Shown here: positions 1 through 6,428 of the stretch, in pieces
How the letters are laid out: each line of letters starts with the position of its first letter
Position numbering within the stretch: the first letter of the stretch is position 1
NCBI GenBank assembly: GCA_028290345.1
Contig: JAQGKB010000007.1
Coordinates: forward strand, 1 to 8,950
Origin: Hyphomicrobiales bacterium
GTDB taxonomy: Bacteria > Pseudomonadota > Alphaproteobacteria > Rhizobiales > Devosiaceae
Direction: 5' to 3'
DNA length: 8,950 nt
Notes under the pieces: model-generated
Databases searched by the model: none
The model's input: the letters and a program-made list of their open reading frames with translations, nothing else
Told to the model about the DNA's origin: nothing
Position numbers and translations under genes: made by a program

Positions 1-2
1 GC

Positions 3-572
3 TATCGCCGGGCCTATCCGTCCGTCGACGTCACTGCCATCGAGGACAATGGCGAGTATCTCGAGCACCTGCTGATCGGCGGCGAACTCGACGTTGCGGT
101 GATGGTGAGCTCGAACCTGCGCGACCGCACGGCGCTGCAGGCAGAAATCCTCGAGACTTCGCCCTACCGATTGTGGCTGCCACTCGGGCACCGCCTGACC
201 GGGGCCGATATCATCACCATCAGCGATATCGCAGCCGAACCGCTGATCATGCTCAACGTCGACGAAACCGAGGAGAATACCGGGAAGTTGCTGGCGGCCT
301 TTGGCGCCAAACCGCATGTGGCCTTCCGCACCCGCTCGGTGGAAGCGGTGCGAAGCCTTGTCGCCACCGGCGCCGGCATCGCATTGTTGCCCGATCTGGT
401 CTATCGGCCGTGGTCGCTGGAAGGGGACCGGATCGAGAGCCGCGACGTCTCCGGAGCCTTGCCGGTGGTGCAGGTGGGGCTGGTCTGGCGGCGCGGTTCC
501 AGCCTGCCGCAGGCGGCGCGCGATTTCATTGGCCTCGCCCAGACGCAGCACCATTCCAGGCAAAGATCGTAA
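3..572 (+). CDS. LysR-family transcriptional regulator, C-terminal part (5' end outside window)
   Basis: The reading frame is open from the left edge of the window to the TAA at 570-572, giving 189 residues. It looks like the effector-binding domain of a LysR-type regulator: it begins within a YRRAYPSVDV segment, continues with LLIGGELDVAVM, and has the typical late motif VATGAGIALLP (near residues 118-128 of the fragment) before the final strand and helix. The N-terminal winged helix-turn-helix and linker helix, roughly 110 residues in this family, lie upstream of the window, so the true start is not visible. The gene is codirectional with the polyamine-type operon and ends 132 bases before ydcS. 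Regulation of that operon is plausible by position but unproven, since LysR regulators are often divergent from their targets. The co-inducer cannot be told from sequence. The family call is firm. Confidence 0.9.
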   Translation, partial: YRRAYPSVDVTAIEDNGEYLEHLLIGGELDVAVMVSSNLRDRTALQAEILETSPYRLWLPLGHRLTGADIITISDIAAEPLIMLNVDETEENTGKLLAAFGAKPHVAFRTRSVEAVRSLVATGAGIALLPDLVYRPWSLEGDRIESRDVSGALPVVQVGLVWRRGSSLPQAARDFIGLAQTQHHSRQRS

Positions 573-577
573 CGTGG

Positions 578-594
578 TATCGATTTTTCCGATA
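578..594 (+). promoter_or_regulatory. Candidate LysR-type operator upstream of ydcS
   Basis: In the gap between the LysR gene and ydcS, TATCG at 578-582 and CGATA at 590-594 form an inverted repeat around an AT-rich centre, and the inner part fits the T-N11-A pattern of LysR boxes. Possible -10 elements nearby are GATAAT (591-596) and TAAAAT (611-616), but neither has a good -35 at standard spacing. This short match could occur by chance, so it is only a candidate. Confidence 0.25.
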
Positions 595-690
595 ATGACC
601 CTCTGCCGAATAAAATTGTGAATGCTAACAGGCCGTCTAAGCTGAGTCTTGAATGGGGCGAGCTGGCATGCGTCGACCGCGCAAGGCAAC

Positions 691-696
691 GGGGAG
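691..696 (+). promoter_or_regulatory. Ribosome binding site that fixes the ydcS start
   Basis: GGGGAG lies eight bases before the ATG at 705. In-frame alternatives are a GTG at 618, with no such site in front of it, and a GTG at 699, only two bases away. The ATG at 705 also gives a clean signal peptide at the N-terminus, whereas the 618 start would add 29 residues ahead of it. Confidence 0.75.
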
Positions 697-704
697 ACGT
701 GAAG

Positions 705-1856
705 ATGAAAGCAGTTTTCAGGAAGTCCATGGCCTTCGCCGTGGTGGCGGTATTCTCTGGCCAGGCGATGGCTCAGCAAGCGATGACTGCGGTGGGCGCC
801 GGCGAGGGGCAGCTCAACATCGTCGCCTGGCCCGGATACATCGAGCGCGGCGAAAGCGATGCCGCCTATAATTGGGTCACCGATTTCGAAGCATCCAGCG
901 GCTGCAAGGTCAATGTAAAGACCGCCGCCACCTCCGACGAGATGGTGACGCTGATGAACCAGGGCGGCTTCGATCTGGTGACCGCCTCGGGCGATGCGTC
1001 ACTGCGGCTGGTCGCCGGCAAGAAGGTGACGCCGGTCAATACCGATCTGATCCCGAGCTGGTCGACGGTCGACCCGCGCCTCAAGGATGGCGCCTGGTTC
1101 AGCGTGGGCGGCAAGCACTACGGCGTGCCTTATCAGTGGGGCCCCAACGTATTGATGTACAACACGAAAGTGTTCAAGGACGCGCCCAAGAGCTGGAATG
1201 TGGTGTTCGAGAAGCAGGACCTGCCGGATGGCAAATCCAATGCGGGCAGGGTGCAGGCCTATGATGGCCCGATCTACATCGCCGATGCCGCCAACTATTT
1301 GATGACCGCCAAGCCGGAGCTCGGCATCAAGGACCCGTACGAATTGAACGAGGATCAGTATGCGGCTGCCTTGGCGCTGCTCAAGGGCCAGCGCGCGCTC
1401 GTTGGCCGCTATTGGCACGATGCCGCAGCGCAGGTCGATGACTTCAAGACCGAGGGCGTCGTCGCCTCGAGTTCATGGCCGTTCCAGGTCAATACGCTCC
1501 AAGCCGACAAGCAGCCGGTGGCCTCGACCCTTCCGGTGGAAGGCGCCACCGGCTGGGCCGATACCACGATGCTGGCGACGGACGCGGCGCATCCCAACTG
1601 TGCGTACAAGTGGATGGAGCATTCGCTCAATCCGAAGGTGCAGGGCGACGTCGCGGCCTGGTTCGGCTCGGTACCGGCCGTACCGGCGGCCTGTAAGGCC
1701 AGCGATCTGCTCGGGGCCACGGGTTGCGCCACCAACGGCTTCGACAATTTCGACAAGATCAAATTTTGGAAGACCCCAACCACACAGTGCTCGGCGGGAA
1801 CCTGCGTGCCGTATTCGCGCTGGGTATCGGATTTCATCGCGGTGATGGGCGGGTAG
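705..1856 (+). CDS. ydcS: Polyamine-type ABC transporter periplasmic binding protein YdcS
   Basis: This 383-residue periplasmic protein would bind putrescine or a related polyamine and deliver it to the YdcTUV membrane complex. The N-terminus is a signal peptide: basic MKAVFRK, a hydrophobic core, and an AMA|QQ cleavage site after residue 23. From there it follows E. coli YdcS almost throughout as I recall it: IVAWPGYIERG (39-49), KTAATSDEM (72-80), FDLVTASGDASLRL (89-102), YGVPYQWGPN (139-148), GRVQAYDGPIYIADAA (181-196), GWADTTML (283-290) and VQGDVAAWFGS (312-322). Length matches the E. coli protein. It is the first gene of the operon and is followed by a repeat-filled gap. E. coli YdcS has also been linked to polyhydroxybutyrate synthesis; nothing here tests that. 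An oddity is a C-terminal CSAGTC segment (Cys362 and Cys367) in addition to four cysteines shared with the E. coli protein. The ligand is inferred from the family and from patD. Confidence 0.93.
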   Translation: MKAVFRKSMAFAVVAVFSGQAMAQQAMTAVGAGEGQLNIVAWPGYIERGESDAAYNWVTDFEASSGCKVNVKTAATSDEMVTLMNQGGFDLVTASGDASLRLVAGKKVTPVNTDLIPSWSTVDPRLKDGAWFSVGGKHYGVPYQWGPNVLMYNTKVFKDAPKSWNVVFEKQDLPDGKSNAGRVQAYDGPIYIADAANYLMTAKPELGIKDPYELNEDQYAAALALLKGQRALVGRYWHDAAAQVDDFKTEGVVASSSWPFQVNTLQADKQPVASTLPVEGATGWADTTMLATDAAHPNCAYKWMEHSLNPKVQGDVAAWFGSVPAVPAACKASDLLGATGCATNGFDNFDKIKFWKTPTTQCSAGTCVPYSRWVSDFIAVMGG

Positions 1857-1866
1857 GCTTGGTGCA

Positions 1867-1922
1867 ATTCATCCTCGTGGTTCGAGGCGCGCAAGAGCGC
1901 GCACCTCACCATGAGGATGAAT
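1867..1922 (+). repeat. Palindromic repeat A in the ydcS-ydcT gap
   Basis: Two 26-base arms (1867-1892 and 1897-1922) form an imperfect inverted repeat around the loop AAGA, with GCGCGC/GCGCGC next to the loop and ATTCATCCTC/GAGGATGAAT at the ends. It begins ten bases after the ydcS stop, so the RNA would carry a strong hairpin at the 3' end of the ydcS message. There is no T-run, so it is not a classical terminator. It resembles dispersed palindromic repeats of Hyphomicrobiales. Its core (1883-1908) is the inverted copy of the core of repeat B. Confidence 0.85.
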
Positions 1923-1962
1923 GAGAGGGGGGCGTAATTCGCTCCCTGGGGTGCCAGAAGTA

Positions 1963-2010
1963 GCCCTCATCCTGAGGTGCGCGCCCTTTCGCGCCTCGGA
2001 GGGCGAGGGC
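1963..2010 (+). repeat. Palindromic repeat B in the ydcS-ydcT gap, inverted relative to repeat A
   Basis: Arms 1963-1983 and 1990-2010 form an imperfect palindrome with GCCCTC/GAGGGC at the ends and GCGCG/CGCGC by the loop. The core at 1973-1998, TGAGGTGCGCGC followed by CCTTT and CGCGCCTCG, matches the reverse complement of repeat A's core (1883-1908) at 24 of 26 positions. The two are therefore members of one repeat family placed head to head with about 40 bases between them, an arrangement like paired REP elements. Confidence 0.8.
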
Positions 2011-2051
2011 GTGGCACAGCGATACAGATGAAAGTGATTGGAACCCGAGCT

Positions 2052-3047
2052 ATGACTGCTGCCGTCTCGCTCCGATCGGTTTCGCGCCATTTCGGCCCGG
2101 TCAAGGCGATGGACAAGGTCGATCTCGAGATCGTGCCCGGCGAGTTCTTTGCCATGCTCGGTCCGTCGGGTTCGGGCAAGACCACGTGCCTGCGCGTCAT
2201 TGCCGGGTTCGAGCAGCCGACCTCCGGCAGCATTGCGATCTTCGGCGAGGATGCGACTGGGGTTCCGCCATACCGGCGCAACGTCAATACGGTGTTCCAG
2301 GATTACGCGCTGTTCCCGCATTTCAACGTCATCGAGAACGTCGCCTATTCGCTGATGCTGCGAAAGGTGCCGAAGCCGGAGCGCTTGCGGCAGGCCGGCG
2401 AGGCGCTGGAACTGGTGAAACTCTCCGGCTATGGCGAACGGCGGCCGGCGCAGTTGTCGGGCGGGCAGCGGCAGCGCGTCGCGCTGGCGCGCGCCATTGT
2501 CAACCGGCCCAGCGTGTTGCTGCTCGACGAGCCGCTGGGCGCGCTCGACCTGAAGCTGCGCGAGAACATGCAGGAGGAACTGAAAAGCCTGCAGCGCACG
2601 CTCGGCATCACCTTCATCTTCGTTACCCACGATCAGGGCGAGGCGCTGTCGATGGCCGACCGCGTCGCGGTGTTCAGCGAGGGCAGGGTGATGCAGGTGG
2701 GCTCGCCCGAGGAGATCTACACAAAACCCAATTCGCGCTTCGTGGCCGATTTCGTCGGCTCATCCAACGTGTTGCCGCCGGCCTTCGTCGAAGGTGTCGC
2801 GGGCGTGCGGCGCTGGGCCAGCCTGCGCCCGGAAGCCATCCGGGTGGGGCCGCCGGATGTCGGCAGACCCTGCGCCACGATGGTTTCGCGCATCTACCTC
2901 GGTTCGAGCACGCGTCTGATGCTAGACCTCAACGGCACGCGGCTGCATGCGCTGGTTCCCTCGGGGCCGAATGTGCCGCTGCAAGGCGCTCAGGTCGCCG
3001 TAGAGTTTGACGCCTCTGCGCTCCATCTGATGGAGGGTGAGGGATGA
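2052..3047 (+). CDS. ydcT: Polyamine-type ABC transporter ATPase YdcT
   Basis: This 331-residue cytoplasmic ATPase would drive uptake through the YdcU/YdcV channel. Visible motifs are Walker A GPSGSGKT (37-44), the Q-loop in VFQDYALFPH (81-90), the signature LSGGQRQR (135-142), Walker B VLLLDE (155-160), the D-loop GALD (163-166) and the switch histidine in THDQGEALSM (His193). A TOBE domain follows from about residue 257 (LRPEAIRV), as in PotA/MalK-type importers. The start at 2052 (MTAAVSL) is chosen because it aligns with the E. coli YdcT N-terminus. In-frame upstream starts at 1977 (GTG) and 2028 (ATG) add residues encoded partly by repeat B. No strong ribosome binding site precedes 2052; the weak GGAA at 2040-2043 is the best, so 2028 stays possible. 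The stop overlaps the ydcU start by four bases (ATGA). Confidence 0.93.
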   Translation: MTAAVSLRSVSRHFGPVKAMDKVDLEIVPGEFFAMLGPSGSGKTTCLRVIAGFEQPTSGSIAIFGEDATGVPPYRRNVNTVFQDYALFPHFNVIENVAYSLMLRKVPKPERLRQAGEALELVKLSGYGERRPAQLSGGQRQRVALARAIVNRPSVLLLDEPLGALDLKLRENMQEELKSLQRTLGITFIFVTHDQGEALSMADRVAVFSEGRVMQVGSPEEIYTKPNSRFVADFVGSSNVLPPAFVEGVAGVRRWASLRPEAIRVGPPDVGRPCATMVSRIYLGSSTRLMLDLNGTRLHALVPSGPNVPLQGAQVAVEFDASALHLMEGEG

Positions 3048-4000
3048 GCGCCGACTCCGCCAACGGCCACGTCATTCTGGCCCAGCGGCCCGGATGGTCG
3101 GGCCGGGTCTCGGACCTGTTCTGGCGCCGCCCGAACCTGCTGATCGTTTTGATGCTGGCGCTGCCAGTGCTCTGGCTCGGCGTCGTCTATCTCGGCTCGC
3201 TGCTTACGCTCTTGATCCAGAGCTTTTATTCGCTGGACGATTTTTCCGGCCTGATCATCCACGAGTTCACCCTCAAAACCTACGCCGAACTGCTGCGCCC
3301 CTCCAACTTCGATATCATCGTGCGCACGGTGGTGATGGCAGCGCTGGTGACCTTCGCCTCGGCGATCATCGCCTTTCCGATCGCCTACCTGGCGGCGCGC
3401 TATCTGCGGGGGAAATGGAAGGCGCTGTTCTATCTCGGCGTCATGCTGCCGCTGTGGTCGAGCTATCTGGTAAAAGTTTATGCCTGGAAGCTGATCCTCG
3501 CCAAGGAGGGCATCCTCACCTGGCTGTTCGGCGTGCTGCATATCACCCCGGTGCTCGACGCCATCCTCGCGGTTCCGGCTATTGGCGGCAATTCGCTGTC
3601 GGTCAGCTATATCGGCACGTTCCTCGTCTTCGTCTATATCTGGCTGCCCTACATGATCCTGCCGACCCAGGCGGCGCTGGAGCGGGTGCCGCTCAACCTG
3701 ATCGACGCTTCGTCCGATCTTGGCGGCAGGCCGTGGCAGACGTTCCGGCACGTGATCCTGCCGCTGGCGCTGCCGGGGATCATTGCCGGCTCGATCTTCA
3801 CCTTCTCGTTGACGCTGGGCGATTACATCATCCCGCAGATCGTCGGCTCGTCGCGGCTGTTCATCGGCCAGGTGGTCTATGCGCAGCAGGGCACCGCCGG
3901 CAACATCCCGCTCGCAGCCGCCTTCACCGTAGTGCCGATCGTCATCATGGGCTTCTATCTTTGGATGGCGAAGCGCCAGGGGGCCTTCGATGCGCTCTGA
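3044..4000 (+). CDS. ydcU: Polyamine-type ABC transporter permease YdcU
   Basis: This 318-residue inner-membrane permease is one half of the translocation channel and the PotB-like partner of YdcV. About six hydrophobic segments can be seen near residues 31-58, 91-119, 126-145, 185-208, 240-262 and 288-308. The cytoplasmic EAA-type loop that docks on the ATPase lies around 209-245 (AALERVPLNLIDASSDLGG, then WQTFRHVILPLALPG). The start is set by GGAGGG at 3032-3037, six bases before the ATG, and the ATGA overlap with ydcT suggests translational coupling. Length agrees with E. coli YdcU (just over 310 residues). The N-terminal 30 residues are hydrophilic and probably cytoplasmic. Substrate is inferred from the conserved gene order with ydcS and patD. 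Confidence 0.93.
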   Translation: MSADSANGHVILAQRPGWSGRVSDLFWRRPNLLIVLMLALPVLWLGVVYLGSLLTLLIQSFYSLDDFSGLIIHEFTLKTYAELLRPSNFDIIVRTVVMAALVTFASAIIAFPIAYLAARYLRGKWKALFYLGVMLPLWSSYLVKVYAWKLILAKEGILTWLFGVLHITPVLDAILAVPAIGGNSLSVSYIGTFLVFVYIWLPYMILPTQAALERVPLNLIDASSDLGGRPWQTFRHVILPLALPGIIAGSIFTFSLTLGDYIIPQIVGSSRLFIGQVVYAQQGTAGNIPLAAAFTVVPIVIMGFYLWMAKRQGAFDAL

Positions 4001-4802
4001 TGTCGCGCGCGCGCCGCTGGGCCTGAAACTGGCCGCCGCCGCTGGGTTGAGCTTCCTGCTCGCGCCGCTGCTGATCATCTTCGTTTATGCCTTCACCACC
4101 GAGGAAAAGAGCTTTGTCTGGCCGCCACCCGGGCTGACTCTGAAGTGGTTTGCCGTGACCTGGGGCCGGCCCGATGTTTGGGCGGCGCTGAGCCTTTCGG
4201 TGCAGGTCGCAGCGGTTTCTACCGCTGTTGCGCTGGTCCTCGGCACGCTCTGCGCCGCGGCCGTCAGCCAGAGCCGGTTCTTCGGGCGCGAGACGATTTC
4301 GCTGCTGGTGATCCTGCCCATGGCGCTACCGGGCATCATCACCGGGATTGCGCTGCGCTCGGCGTTTTCGCTGCTGGAGATCCCGTTTTCGTTCTGGACC
4401 ATCGTGCTGGGCCACGCGACGTTTTGCATCGTCGTGGTCTACAATAACGCCGTGGCCCGCTTCCGGCGCACCTCGGGTTCGCTGATCGAGGTCTCGATGG
4501 ACCTCGGCGCGGATGGCTTCCAGACCTTTCGCTACATCATCCTGCCCAATATCGCGACGGCGCTGCTCGCCGGCGGCATGCTGGCGTTCGCGCTGAGCTT
4601 TGACGAGGTGATCGTCACCACCTTCACCGCCTGGCAGCAGCAGACCTTGCCGTTGTGGATGCTGGAGGAACTGATCCGGCCGCGGCAGCGCCCGGTGACC
4701 AATGTGGTGGCAATGGTGGTGGTTTTGGTGACGCTGCTGCCGATCCTCGGCGCGTTTTATTTGACGCGCGACGGGGATCAGGTGGCGGGGGCGGGGAAGT
4801 GA
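3990..4802 (+). CDS. ydcV: Polyamine-type ABC transporter permease YdcV
   Basis: This 270-residue second permease subunit is the PotC-like partner of YdcU. Hydrophobic segments lie near residues 13-35, 67-92, 101-123, 135-156, 188-210 and 236-257. The EAA-type loop is at about 163-190 (SGSLIEVSMDLGADGFQTF, then RYIILPN). Blocks recalled from E. coli YdcV are conserved: LPMALPGI, GHATFC, ARFRRTS, LLAGGMLAFALSFDE and TLPLWMLEEL. The ATG at 3990 overlaps the end of ydcU by 11 bases and has AGGGGG at 3978-3983 with a six-base spacer; an ATG at 4000 is in another frame. The C-terminus after the last membrane segment is short and polar. A 178-base gap with a long inverted repeat separates it from patD. 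Confidence 0.93.
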   Translation: MRSDVARAPLGLKLAAAAGLSFLLAPLLIIFVYAFTTEEKSFVWPPPGLTLKWFAVTWGRPDVWAALSLSVQVAAVSTAVALVLGTLCAAAVSQSRFFGRETISLLVILPMALPGIITGIALRSAFSLLEIPFSFWTIVLGHATFCIVVVYNNAVARFRRTSGSLIEVSMDLGADGFQTFRYIILPNIATALLAGGMLAFALSFDEVIVTTFTAWQQQTLPLWMLEELIRPRQRPVTNVVAMVVVLVTLLPILGAFYLTRDGDQVAGAGK

Positions 4803-4825
4803 GGGACTTGCTGGCGCCTGTGGTG

Positions 4826-4950
4826 GTGCCACCCCCTCCCCAGCCCTCCCCACAAGGGGGAGGGTGCTTGCCGGTGATTGGGATAGGTCGGTGCCGCAAC
4901 CCGGTCCTGCACCCTCCCCCTTGTGGGGAGGGTTGGGGAGGGGGTGGCAC
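4826..4950 (+). repeat. Long inverted repeat (42-base arms) between ydcV and patD
   Basis: Arm 4826-4867 and arm 4909-4950 are reverse complements with a single mismatch over 42 bases (position 4843), separated by 41 bases. Each arm also holds its own small palindrome: CCCTCCCC-N5-GGGGAGGG at 4844-4864 and again at 4912-4932. The unit CCCTCCCC/GGGGAGGG is familiar from dispersed intergenic repeats of Hyphomicrobiales, so this is best read as two copies of one element in inverted orientation. It starts 24 bases after the ydcV stop and ends 16 bases before the patD ribosome binding site. There is no T-run, so it is not an ordinary intrinsic terminator, though the folded RNA could affect decay or read-through into patD. 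Confidence 0.93.
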
Positions 4951-4966
4951 AATCGAAAACCCTGGT

Positions 4967-4972
4967 AGGAGG
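4967..4972 (+). promoter_or_regulatory. Consensus ribosome binding site of patD
   Basis: AGGAGG sits eight bases before the ATG at 4981, which makes it the best Shine-Dalgarno match in the operon. It suggests patD is translated independently of ydcV despite the repeat-filled gap, and it fixes the start. Confidence 0.85.
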
Positions 4973-4980
4973 ACCAAGAA

Positions 4981-6408
4981 ATGCACACCAATATGCTGAT
5001 CGGCTCGCGCTTCGAACCCGGCACCGAAGCGGCCGAAAAGATCCTCAACCCCAGGACCGGCGAGTTGATCCTCGAACTGCCCGAGGCCTCCGCCGGCCAG
5101 ATCGATGCCGCGGTCGATGCGGCGGAATCCGCGTTCAAAAGCTGGTCGCGTACCAGCCCGTCGCAGCGCTCCGCCTATCTGCTCAGGATCGCCGATGCGA
5201 TCGAGCGGGATGCGGCGGGGTTTGCGGCGCTCGAGGCGCTCAATTGTGGAAAGCCGATCAACGCGGTGCTGAACGATGAAATACCGGCGATCGTCGATTG
5301 CTACCGGTTTTTTGCCGGCGCGGTGCGCTCGATGCCGGCGGTGGCGGCGGGTGAGTATTTGCCGGGCCATACCTCGATGGTGCGGCGCGATCCGATCGGC
5401 ATCGTCGGATCGATTGCGCCATGGAATTATCCGCTGATGATGATGGCTTGGAAGTTGGCGCCGGCGATTGCGGGCGGCAATACCGTGGTGTTCAAGCCGT
5501 CCGAGCAGACGCCGCTGACGGCGCTGAAGCTGGCGAAGGTCTTCGCCGAAATTTTGCCCGAGGGTGTGGTCAATGTCATCCTGGGGCGCGGTGATACTGT
5601 CGGTAACGCGCTGATAAATCACCATAAAATCAACATGATCTCGATCACCGGCGACGTCGCCACCGGCAAGAAGGTGCTGCAGGCGGCGTCGAAAACGGTC
5701 AAGCGCACGCACCTCGAACTCGGCGGCAAGGCGCCGGTCATCGTCTATGACGATGCCGATATCGATGCGGTGGTCAGTGGCCTCCGCGCCTTCGGCTTCT
5801 ACAATGCCGGGCAGGATTGCACGGCGGCCTGCCGCATCTATGCCGCCGGCAAGGTCTACGACAACCTAGTGGCCGACCTGTCGTCGGCGGTTTCGACGAT
5901 CCAGTACAACCAGGCCGACGACACCAGCAACGAGATCGGGCCGTTGATCTCGCGGCGGCAGCGCGATCGGGTCGCGAGCTTTGTCGAGCGGGCGTCGGAG
6001 TTGCCGCACATCAGCATAACCACCGGCGGGCAGGCCTCGGGCGAGCGCGGGTTTTACTACCAGCCCACCGTTGTCGCCGGGGCGCTGCAGAATGACGAGA
6101 TCGTGCGGCGCGAGGTGTTCGGGCCGGTGGTGTCGATCACCCGGTTCTCGGAGCCGGACGAGGCCGTGGCATGGGCTAACGATTCCGACTACGGCCTTGC
6201 CTCATCGGTGTGGACGCGCGACGTCGGCAGGGCGATGGAGACGGCGGCGCGGCTGCAATATGGCTGCACCTGGATCAATACACACTTCATGCTGGTCAAC
6301 GAAATGCCGCATGGCGGGATGAAGCAATCCGGCTACGGCAAGGACATGTCAGTCTACGCCCTAGAAGACTACACCGCCGTCCGCCACGTCATGATCAAGC
6401 ACGGCTAG
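4981..6408 (+). CDS. patD: Gamma-aminobutyraldehyde dehydrogenase PatD (YdcW-type)
   Basis: This 475-residue NAD-dependent aldehyde dehydrogenase would oxidise 4-aminobutanal to 4-aminobutyrate in the putrescine transaminase route. Family residues are present: Asn149 in PWNYP (147-151), the cofactor-binding lysine in FKPSE (Lys172), the glycine-rich turn ITGDVATG (222-229), the general base Glu246 in LELGGKAP, and the nucleophile Cys280 in GQDCTAACR. Cys280 and Glu246 fall at the same numbers as in the 474-residue E. coli PatD. Stretches typical of that subgroup include CGKPIN, DEIPAIVD, YRFFAGA, AGEYLPGHTSM, CTWINTHFMLVNEMPHGG and the end LEDYTAVRHVMIKH. Position next to ydcSTUV repeats the E. 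coli order and supports the substrate. Residue 225 is Asp where the E. coli enzyme has Ser, as I recall. The aminotransferase that makes the aldehyde is not in the window. Related betaine-aldehyde dehydrogenases are a less likely alternative. Confidence 0.94.
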   Translation: MHTNMLIGSRFEPGTEAAEKILNPRTGELILELPEASAGQIDAAVDAAESAFKSWSRTSPSQRSAYLLRIADAIERDAAGFAALEALNCGKPINAVLNDEIPAIVDCYRFFAGAVRSMPAVAAGEYLPGHTSMVRRDPIGIVGSIAPWNYPLMMMAWKLAPAIAGGNTVVFKPSEQTPLTALKLAKVFAEILPEGVVNVILGRGDTVGNALINHHKINMISITGDVATGKKVLQAASKTVKRTHLELGGKAPVIVYDDADIDAVVSGLRAFGFYNAGQDCTAACRIYAAGKVYDNLVADLSSAVSTIQYNQADDTSNEIGPLISRRQRDRVASFVERASELPHISITTGGQASGERGFYYQPTVVAGALQNDEIVRREVFGPVVSITRFSEPDEAVAWANDSDYGLASSVWTRDVGRAMETAARLQYGCTWINTHFMLVNEMPHGGMKQSGYGKDMSVYALEDYTAVRHVMIKHG

Positions 6409-6428
6409 CGCGCCGTGGTCCGGGCCGC

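Noticed and set aside
618..704. GTG at 618 as the ydcS start
   Set aside because: It would place 29 polar residues before the signal peptide and has no ribosome binding site, while 705 has GGGGAG at good spacing.
1867..1922. Intrinsic terminator after ydcS
   Set aside because: The hairpin is strong but is not followed by a T-run on either strand, and the ydcT gene downstream belongs to the same transporter, so a dispersed repeat is the better description.
2990..4078. Minus-strand 362-codon ORF opposite ydcU
   Set aside because: Its translation is highly polar and low in complexity, the usual mirror of a GC-rich membrane-protein gene; the plus-strand permease with its EAA-type loop is clearly the real gene.
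4826..4950. CRISPR array or insertion-sequence ends
   Set aside because: There are only two units, in inverted orientation, with 41 bases between them and no transposase or target duplication; it is not a direct-repeat array.
4624..5712. Minus-strand ORFs of 362 and 270 codons across the ydcV-patD gap
   Set aside because: They run through the inverted repeat and opposite conserved parts of ydcV and patD, and their proline- and arginine-rich translations match no family.
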